From the NCBI GenBank assembly GCA_000434215.1, contig HF999710.1, positions 1-8,268 of the forward strand: a DNA stretch of 8,268 nt. The letters run 5' to 3'. Below the pieces are notes generated by a model. It was not told the origin of the DNA, made no database searches, and worked only from the letters and a program-made list of their open reading frames with translations. The stretch is from Bacteroides sp. CAG:144 (GTDB lineage: Bacteria > Bacteroidota > Bacteroidia > Bacteroidales > UBA11471). This document shows, one piece after another, positions 1 to 4,955 of the stretch; the first letter of the stretch is position 1, and the number at the start of each line of letters is the position of its first letter. Made by a program: the position numbers and the translations under genes.

Positions 1-2
1 CG

Positions 3-488
3 ATACTCCCGGGAAAACGATTGCATCTGCGCCTTATGGGACAGAGCTTCTTCGACCCCGAAGACCGTCGTCATCACGGCACGGTATGCCACCGCGTACT
101 CAGTACCATCGAGACAGCCGACGACATATCCGCCGCTATACAAAAACATGTGCACATAGGAGAAATTTCGACAGATGAAGGCCGAGAAATAGAGGAAATG
201 CTACGCGCCCAATTATCCGAGCCGGAAAAACAACGCTGGTTCAAGGCCGGCAATCGCATTCTGAACGAGCAGGAAATTCTACAACCGAAACAAGGTGTTT
301 ACCGCCCCGACCGTATTGTCATCGATAATGAAGGAGCAACGGTCATAGACTACAAATTCGGCGTGGAACGGCCGACCCATCGCAAACAAGTCGCCGGCTA
401 TATGCATCTGTTGCAGGAAATGGGTTACACGACCCGAGGATACATCTGGTATGTGCCGACCGGGAAAATAATTACCGTCGAGACCTGA
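3..488 (+). CDS. C-terminal part of a RecB/AddA-like PD-(D/E)XK nuclease (5' truncated)
   Basis: The reading frame is open from the left window edge to a TGA ending at 488, so this is the last ~161 codons of a longer gene. A TTG at 21 could be mistaken for a start, but the frame continues upstream. Numbering from that TTG, the visible motifs are G20-T-V-C-H24, then P96-D97-R followed by I109-D110-Y-K112 (the D...DxK core that binds the catalytic metal), then Q123 and Y127. This order (His, PD, DxK, Q..Y) is that of RecB-family nuclease domains at the C-terminus of UvrD-like helicase-nucleases (AddA/RecB type) that process double-strand breaks. The conserved PDR and DYK residues suggest an active nuclease. 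The helicase part, if present, lies outside the window, so AddA, AddB-like and Cas4-like proteins cannot be fully separated; the helicase-nuclease reading is preferred because the domain sits at the extreme C-terminus. Confidence 0.8.
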   Translation: MLPGKRLHLRLMGQSFFDPEDRRHHGTVCHRVLSTIETADDISAAIQKHVHIGEISTDEGREIEEMLRAQLSEPEKQRWFKAGNRILNEQEILQPKQGVYRPDRIVIDNEGATVIDYKFGVERPTHRKQVAGYMHLLQEMGYTTRGYIWYVPTGKIITVET

Positions 489-500
489 GATTTCCAACAT

Positions 501-766
501 TCATTCACAAAGCGTAAGCGGAGTGAAAAATCTCATGCCGAGAATGCATTTTGCATGAGCTCTCTCACATGCGGTCGAGATGACAATCTTATCATTCTGA
601 CGACTGTAAAGGAGGAAGAATCTCATGGGAAGAAACAGAGATTCCTCGCTAACACGCCGGAATCACATAACTGCCATTCCGAATGGAACGAAGTGAAATA
701 AAGAATCTCTACTGATAGAGAATCGGAAATCCCTCGCCGGCCTACCAGCCTCACTCGGAATGACAT
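501..766. repeat. Cluster of diverged extragenic palindromic repeats (three inverted pairs)
   Basis: This gene-free stretch contains six diverged copies of a unit that begins like TCATTCCGA and ends, about 25-30 nt later, like GAATCTC. Plus-oriented copies lie near 501-536, 591-627 and 672-710. Minus-oriented copies lie near 556-586, 638-667 and 717-765. They alternate in orientation, so they form three adjacent imperfect palindromes whose centres carry short perfect stems: 532-538 with 553-559 (CTCATGC/GCATGAG), 618-624 with 638-644 (GAATCTC/GAGATTC), and 706-710 with 717-721. Elements of this look are common between genes in Bacteroidota genomes (general knowledge, not checked here). Transcribed, each pair would form a long imperfect hairpin. 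No open reading frame or promoter stands out in 489-809. Confidence 0.65.
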
Positions 767-809
767 GTCTGTAATATCTCATCGCAATCATTCAAACAGT
801 TTTATATGC

Positions 810-843
810 AAAGAGGGTCATCGTAAAAACGATGACCCTCTTT
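810..843 (-). terminator. Terminator of the initiator tRNA gene
   Basis: A perfect 15-bp stem (810-824 with 829-843) closes on a 4-nt AAAA loop (825-828). The stem core is GAGGGTCATCGT and the ends are A/T rich. It starts 5 nt beyond the 3' end of the minus-strand tRNA, the right place for its intrinsic terminator. The symmetric A and T ends mean it could also stop plus-strand readthrough from the nuclease gene and repeat region. Confidence 0.8.
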
Positions 844-848
844 CTTAG

Positions 849-921
<73 letters not shown>

Positions 922-935
922 ATATTTTCGTGGTG

Positions 936-967
936 CAAAGATATAACCTTTATATGGAATTTCCAAA
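936..967 (-). promoter_or_regulatory. Bacteroides-type promoter of tRNA-fMet
   Basis: On the minus strand a -33 box TTTG (964-967) is followed after 20 nt by a -7 box TATCTTTG (936-943), a full match to the TAnnTTTG consensus of the Bacteroidota primary sigma factor. The predicted start point near 929 lies about 8 nt ahead of the mature tRNA 5' end at 921, giving a very short leader. The rest of 922-1040, up to the end of the PorT-like gene, shows no gene and no clear terminator. Confidence 0.75.
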
Positions 968-1040
968 AAATAAATTGTTAAATATTTACACACAACTTCT
1001 TCCGAATCACAATCAAAGACATAACAGACAAATAATCAGT

Positions 1041-1742
1041 CTATTCAAAATAAATACTCAACACCACAAGCCTCGAAAAAGCCTTACTTACAGCCTGGGT
1101 ATATTTAATATCGAGCGGATCGACAAGGTCGTTCCGTTTATGTTTCACCACATCGCTCAACCCGAAACAAAATTTCAACTCGGGTATCAATTTGAAAAAC
1201 GGCAGATAAATATCGCACCCTACTCCCACTTCGAGATACGTGTCATAAGTATTGAGGCGCAACAAGTCGTTTCGTTTTTTCGAGATGTCGATCGTCGGAG
1301 CCACCCCCAACGACAAATAAGGACAATAATTATTCAACCTTTTGGCACTGTATTTGATACTCACAGGCATCATGATATAAGTCGATTTCAGATCGACCGT
1401 GCGCCGTGTATCGCTATGATCCTCTCGCAGTTCCACCGTTTTATTACCGAACAGCAGGGTCGGGGTAAAACGAAGATTGAGATACGGACAAATATAAAGG
1501 TCGCCAACCAAGCCGACATTGAAACCGGGAGAGAAAGAGGGTACTTCGGCAAACCATGTCTCTCCGCCTCCGGTTACCGCTCCGGTATGCCGGATAGCCA
1601 AATCCTGCACATGCGTACCGACAGAAAAACCGAAATGAATACGCCGCTGGTCGACGAACGGCAAGCGCTGCAACTTTTGTTGCTGCGCCGATACCGAAAC
1701 GGCGGCAACAAAACATACCCATATGAATAATATCTTTCTCAA
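1041..1742 (-). CDS. porT: PorT-family outer-membrane beta-barrel protein (type IX secretion-associated)
   Basis: With a TTG start at 1742 the product is 233 aa and opens with a clean signal peptide (M-R-K, hydrophobic core, cut after VSA at residue 19). The mature part has PorT-like features: H36-F-G-F-S-V-G42 after a short N-terminal segment, then alternating amphipathic strands with L90-R-F-T-P-T-L-L-F-G99 and S120-T-Y-I-M-M-P-V-S-I-K130. An aromatic residue near the C-terminus is usual for barrels. PorT is an outer-membrane component associated with the type IX secretion system in Porphyromonas and gliding relatives; in gut Bacteroidales similar proteins are often called only porin-family or beta-barrel. 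An ATG at 1835 would add 31 residues with a second hydrophobic stretch ahead of the signal peptide, which looks wrong, so the TTG is preferred. It is divergent from the ferredoxin gene. PorT is the best family guess; a generic OMP_b-brl_2 protein is the alternative. Confidence 0.72.
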   Translation of the reverse strand: MRKILFIWVCFVAAVSVSAQQQKLQRLPFVDQRRIHFGFSVGTHVQDLAIRHTGAVTGGGETWFAEVPSFSPGFNVGLVGDLYICPYLNLRFTPTLLFGNKTVELREDHSDTRRTVDLKSTYIMMPVSIKYSAKRLNNYCPYLSLGVAPTIDISKKRNDLLRLNTYDTYLEVGVGCDIYLPFFKLIPELKFCFGLSDVVKHKRNDLVDPLDIKYTQAVSKAFSRLVVLSIYFE

Positions 1743-1772
1743 TCGTTTTTCGGAAGTATGAATAAAACGCAA

Positions 1773-1780
1773 AAAACATA
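1773..1780 (-). promoter_or_regulatory. Possible -7 box for the PorT-like gene
   Basis: On the minus strand TATGTTTT matches TAnnTTTG at seven of eight positions and would place transcription start near 1767, about 25 nt ahead of the preferred TTG start at 1742 and inside the alternative ATG-started reading frame. No good TTTG -33 box is found 19-21 nt further upstream, so this is a weak call. Confidence 0.25.
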
Positions 1781-1851
1781 GAAATATTGCCCGTAAGAGA
1801 AGAAAAAGATTTGTCAAAAAAACACTCCCCATCAAAAAAAATCCAATTTAA

Positions 1852-1882
1852 TTTGTCAAGAAAAAGAAAAGCCGTACTTTTG
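1852..1882 (+). promoter_or_regulatory. Bacteroides-type promoter of the ferredoxin gene
   Basis: A -33 box TTTG (1852-1855) and a -7 box TACTTTTG (1875-1882, full match to TAnnTTTG) are separated by 19 nt. The start point would fall near 1888-1890, leaving a leader of about 38 nt before the ATG at 1927. The leader is A/T rich without a Shine-Dalgarno sequence, as is normal in this phylum. Confidence 0.75.
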
Positions 1883-1926
1883 CCGGACACACTTACTATT
1901 AGTATTAATTTTTTAAACTCAAAACT

Positions 1927-2097
1927 ATGGCTTACGTTATTAGCGATGATTGTATTGCTTGCGGCACTTGCATGAGCGAATGTCCCTCCGACGCTATCTC
2001 GGAAGGCGATATCTACAAAATCGATGCCGATAAATGCGTTGATTGCGGCACTTGCGCCGACGCTTGCCCCACCGGTGCTATCCACCCGGGCGAATAA
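1927..2097 (+). CDS. Small 2[4Fe-4S] bacterial-type ferredoxin (56 aa)
   Basis: A short gene (ATG 1927, TAA 2095-2097) encodes 56 residues starting MAYVISDDC. Two complete cluster motifs C-x2-C-x2-C-x3-C-P are present: C9, C12, C15, C19-P20 and C37, C40, C43, C47-P48. The two halves are related (both contain CGTC and A-C/E-C-P), the usual internal duplication of clostridial-type ferredoxins. The length is typical of the family (about 55-60 aa). Such proteins are soluble low-potential one-electron carriers, in anaerobes serving pyruvate:ferredoxin oxidoreductase, hydrogenase, Rnf and similar partners; which partner it has here cannot be told from neighbours. It is a single-gene unit with its own promoter (1852-1882) and a strong terminator (2113-2148). 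The acidic composition fits a ferredoxin. Confidence 0.95.
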   Translation: MAYVISDDCIACGTCMSECPSDAISEGDIYKIDADKCVDCGTCADACPTGAIHPGE

Positions 2098-2112
2098 TCC
2101 GCAACAAAAGGA

Positions 2113-2148
2113 ATAAAAAAAGCTCTGCAATAGCAGAGCTTTTTTTAT
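2113..2148 (+). terminator. Terminator of the ferredoxin gene
   Basis: The stem AGCTCTGC/GCAGAGCT (2121-2128 with 2133-2140, 4-nt loop AATA) is extended by A/T pairs to 16 bp (2113-2128 with 2133-2148), with the T run on the 3' side. It lies 15 nt after the stop codon and is a classical intrinsic terminator. The symmetric A and T runs could let it act in both directions. Confidence 0.85.
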
Positions 2149-2248
2149 GATAACTCCTTCTCGGGACGGACGTCTCGTCTCCCACTTTTCAGATAGCTAT
2201 CCGAAATAACAGATCTAATCCCAAGCAAATCCATTATCCTCCGCAAAC

Positions 2249-2284
2249 AGAAACTCCCGTCCGATATTACAGACGGGAGTTTCT
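2249..2284 (-). terminator. Terminator of the LRR surface-protein gene
   Basis: A perfect 13-bp inverted repeat (2249-2261 with 2272-2284, core ACTCCCGTC) encloses a 10-nt loop and begins 23 nt beyond the minus-strand stop codon. The T-rich arm end and following TTTG on the minus strand form only a modest U-tract. Between this and the ferredoxin terminator (2149-2248) nothing else is recognisable. Confidence 0.75.
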
Positions 2285-2307
2285 ATCATTATACAATCGA
2301 TTATCCT

Positions 2308-4779
2308 TTACGGAACAACAACCTTATAAGCCTCTTTTCCTGCAACAACAAGATAAACGCCCTGTGGTAATTCAAACTCGGCCTTACCGTCAACACTCTC
2401 TTTCTCGCCGCATTTCACGCTCGAAAGCGAATATACGGACACCAGAGTATCCGGCAAAAGATTTTCTGCGACAACACGACCGGCAACAGCATAAATGCGG
2501 GCAGATGCTTCTGCCGAAGTCTCATCGATGGACGAAGCACCTTTCTCTACTTTCACTGCCGTCGTTACAAACGCATTTGCACCCGTAAAATTCGGGAAGA
2601 GTGTCGACACGATTTCACAATACACCTTGTCGAGCGGAACCGCATTGAATACCGTTACGCCGTTTTCTACGGTATAAAGCGAAGCATCTGCCACAGTAGT
2701 CTCGTCATATCGCCATACATAAGTTACCTCATCATTGGCGGCAACAAGTGTCGATAAGTCTACCTCATCGCCAACTTTTACAACACTATCGGCCAACATA
2801 TAAACCGCTTGCGGAGCATAGGTATAGTTTTTTACATTGAGTTGCGGCAAAGTAGCCGGGGTTAATTTGTTTCCCATGCAATTCAATGTCGTCTTCACAC
2901 TGTCAACCTTCAACTCCGTCAACTGGTTGTTTTGGCAGAAAAGCGTTGCCAAGTTCAATCCCGAAGCATCGATTGATACCAATTTGCTTCCGGATACATT
3001 CACCGCGGATAATTTCGGATATACCGACAAATCCAATGATCCTTCAAACCGATTGTTCAAAGCCGTAAATGTTGTGAAACCGGGAGCTTCTGTCGGCAAG
3101 GACAGTTCTGTTATTTGGTTATCGGAAACAACCAATTTCCACAAAGAGGGAGATTGAGAGACATCGAGTTTCGTCAAGCTGTTCTTACTCAAATCCACGC
3201 TATACAAATGAGTGTGCTTGCTCAAATCGACTTCGGCCAACTGGTTATTATTCAAAGCCAAAGATGAAATAGACAGATTATGACTCAAATCTATGGAGGT
3301 GAGAGCATGGCTCGAAACCGTAAGAGTCGTAAGATTTTCGGCCTTTGAAACATCTATCGATGAAACTTTGGATCCTTCAAGGGCGCCCAAAGCCTCAAAT
3401 TCCGACAATTGGGCAGGATCACCATACAAAGTTACCGTTCCTTCTCCGGCTACCGTCCCCGAAATAGAGGTAGGCCAATCAATATCCGGATTGGAAGCAA
3501 CATTTTCATACACCACTTTTTTACCATCCCCCCAGTCAACGCCGATATTTTGCAATGTATCGACCAAATAGACGTCAAAATCGAGAGCTTTCCCGGCCTC
3601 GGCACTCAATGTCAATATCGTACCGGTAAAACCGACTCTTACTTCGGTCGTTTTTAACACATTCGAACCGGTAAATTTGGGGAAAAGTTTTGAAGACACC
3701 TCACAATAAACAGCCTTGTCGAGAACATTCGGGAATGAGAATACTCCATTACCTTTATCGACACAGTCGGCTGCATCTATCGCCGTACCGTCGGCATATT
3801 TCCATGTATAGGTAAGTTCATCGCCTTCACCGCCCAACGTCGAGAGATCGATACTTTCGCCTTCCAAAATTTGAGCCGCAGGCAAAACTGCCGTTTGCGG
3901 AGCATAAGTATATGTCTTCGGACTCACAGCCGGAAGAGTAGCCGGGGTCAATCTGTTTCCCGAGCAATTCAATAACGATATCACGTTATCCACTTTCAAT
4001 TCCGACAATTGATTGTTCATACAGAATACTCGATCCATCTCCAATCCGCTCAGGTCAAGAGACGTCAATTTGTTATTATTGAAATTCACAAAGTTAAGTG
4101 CCGGATATTGTGTCAAATTCAATGCTCCCGACAATGAGAGGTTCAATGCATAGATTGTTTTAAAAGAAGCAGCCTCGGTCGGCCAAACCACCTCGGAAAG
4201 TTGCGTATTATTTGAAATCGTCAACGAAGACAATTTGGAAAGATTGCTTAAATCGATTTTCGACAACTTATTGTCAGAAACCACCAACGCCTTAATTTCC
4301 GAACATTGACTCAAATCTATGGCAGACAGCGCATTCCCCGAAAGGGTCAACGACGTAAGTTTCGTCAACTTATTCAAATCGATTTGGGTCAACGCATGAC
4401 TTTGCATTGTCAACTGTTCCAGATTTATTACAGCAGATAAGTCTACAACAGATATTTTCGAGCCATCAAAAGCCGCAACAGACTCAAAACTATACAATTG
4501 CAAAGGATCACCATAAAACGTTACAGTACCCTCTCCTGACACTGTTCCCGAGATCTTTGTGGGCAAATCGCTATTAGCTTGGATAGAAGCGACATTTTCA
4601 TACACCTGCTTATTTCCATCGCCCCAATCGACCGAAATATTTTGCAACTCATTGGTTACATAAACGTCAAAATCGAGACTTTTACCCGGCTCGGCTTTCA
4701 GCGTGAGCATCACACCATCGTTTGCTTTCAAAACGAAAGCGAACAATGTAAACATTAAAAAAAAGGTAATTTTTCTCAT
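2308..4779 (-). CDS. Secreted two-module leucine-rich-repeat surface protein with type IX-like C-terminal domain
   Basis: The ATG at 4779 gives 823 aa beginning MRKITFF with a signal peptide cut near residue 19; a TTG at 4788 would add only three residues. The mature protein is a tandem duplication: module A at about 22-385 and module B at about 386-745. Each has, in order, a VDWGDG-containing strand domain (50-55 and 414-419, reminiscent of PKD-like folds), irregular bacterial LRRs of the L-x2-L-x-L-x2-N-x-L-x2-I/L-D-L-S type, a Cys-containing segment (FCxNNQL then LNCxGNxL), and an Ig-like region with TYAPQ and YCExxSxLFPxFTG. Residues 751-823 form a different C-terminal domain ending in GVYLVVAGKEAYKVVVP, similar in form to type A sorting tails of type IX secretion. 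No catalytic motif is seen; a role in binding at the cell surface is inferred. It is monocistronic, divergent from the protease operon. Confidence 0.8.
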   Translation of the reverse strand: MRKITFFLMFTLFAFVLKANDGVMLTLKAEPGKSLDFDVYVTNELQNISVDWGDGNKQVYENVASIQANSDLPTKISGTVSGEGTVTFYGDPLQLYSFESVAAFDGSKISVVDLSAVINLEQLTMQSHALTQIDLNKLTKLTSLTLSGNALSAIDLSQCSEIKALVVSDNKLSKIDLSNLSKLSSLTISNNTQLSEVVWPTEAASFKTIYALNLSLSGALNLTQYPALNFVNFNNNKLTSLDLSGLEMDRVFCMNNQLSELKVDNVISLLNCSGNRLTPATLPAVSPKTYTYAPQTAVLPAAQILEGESIDLSTLGGEGDELTYTWKYADGTAIDAADCVDKGNGVFSFPNVLDKAVYCEVSSKLFPKFTGSNVLKTTEVRVGFTGTILTLSAEAGKALDFDVYLVDTLQNIGVDWGDGKKVVYENVASNPDIDWPTSISGTVAGEGTVTLYGDPAQLSEFEALGALEGSKVSSIDVSKAENLTTLTVSSHALTSIDLSHNLSISSLALNNNQLAEVDLSKHTHLYSVDLSKNSLTKLDVSQSPSLWKLVVSDNQITELSLPTEAPGFTTFTALNNRFEGSLDLSVYPKLSAVNVSGSKLVSIDASGLNLATLFCQNNQLTELKVDSVKTTLNCMGNKLTPATLPQLNVKNYTYAPQAVYMLADSVVKVGDEVDLSTLVAANDEVTYVWRYDETTVADASLYTVENGVTVFNAVPLDKVYCEIVSTLFPNFTGANAFVTTAVKVEKGASSIDETSAEASARIYAVAGRVVAENLLPDTLVSVYSLSSVKCGEKESVDGKAEFELPQGVYLVVAGKEAYKVVVP
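2545..4716 (-). repeat. Internal gene duplication: two LRR modules of about 1.09 kb
   Basis: The coding stretch 3625-4716 (module A) and the adjoining 2545-3624 (module B) encode collinear protein modules with the same order of landmarks: LDFDVY, VDWGDG, VYENVAS, SGTVxGEGTVTxYGDP, FCxNNQLxELKVD, LTPATLP, TYAPQ and FPxFTG. Matches are long but broken at both protein and DNA level, so this is an older tandem duplication rather than a recent copy. Module B is slightly shorter, with gaps such as the loss of a few residues after VYENVAS. Confidence 0.8.
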
Positions 4780-4805
4780 CGCAATCAAGTTTTTTTATAT
4801 TATTG

Positions 4806-4827
4806 TATATCTTTGCGCAAAGATATA
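4806..4827. promoter_or_regulatory. Perfect 22-bp palindrome formed by two opposed -7 boxes (divergent promoter)
   Basis: The 22 bases form a perfect inverted repeat around a central CG. Each arm contains TATCTTTG, a full TAnnTTTG -7 box: 4808-4815 on the plus strand, for the protease operon, and 4818-4825 on the minus strand, for the LRR gene. The boxes are 2 bp apart and face each other, so each start point would fall in or beside the other box. The LRR leader would be about 30 nt and the protease leader about 135 nt. Neither side has a clear TTTG -33 box at 19-21 nt, so activator dependence, or an alternative role as a regulator-binding palindrome, is possible. Confidence 0.55.
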
Positions 4828-4895
4828 AATTATTGCACCAGCGAAAAACATTTTCCTGTTTTTTTGCTAAGCACATCATAAAAAAACGAAGCAAA

Positions 4896-4910
4896 GAGAA
4901 AGTATTTCTC
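4896..4910 (+). other. Small hairpin in the protease mRNA leader
   Basis: GAGAAA-GTA-TTTCTC forms a perfect 6-bp stem with a 3-nt loop within the predicted ~135-nt leader of the metalloprotease gene. No T-run follows it and no known riboswitch is recognised, so a function is not claimed. The remaining leader is A-rich and lacks a Shine-Dalgarno sequence ahead of the ATG at 4956. Confidence 0.25.
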
Positions 4911-4955
4911 CCCAAGACGAGTAACAAAAGAATAAACACACAGAAACCATATCAT

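Noticed and set aside
501..766. Possible CRISPR array in the repeat-rich intergenic region
   Set aside because: Units alternate in orientation, are strongly diverged and lack uniform spacers; no cas gene is visible. They fit extragenic palindromes better.
1444..2130. Minus-strand open frame of 228 codons
   Set aside because: It overlaps the ferredoxin gene in antisense and the PorT-like gene in another frame; its Gly/Ala/Ser/Phe-rich product is the mirror of real coding sequence.
2163..2183. Dyad-like GGGACG...CGTCTCCC sequence between two terminators
   Set aside because: The pairing needs a bulge and only short arms match; it is not convincing as a terminator or operator.
4803..4955. N-terminal extension of the metalloprotease to a TTG start at 4803
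   Set aside because: It would lie within the -7 palindrome and put 51 basic, low-complexity residues ahead of a clear signal peptide; the ATG at 4956 is better.
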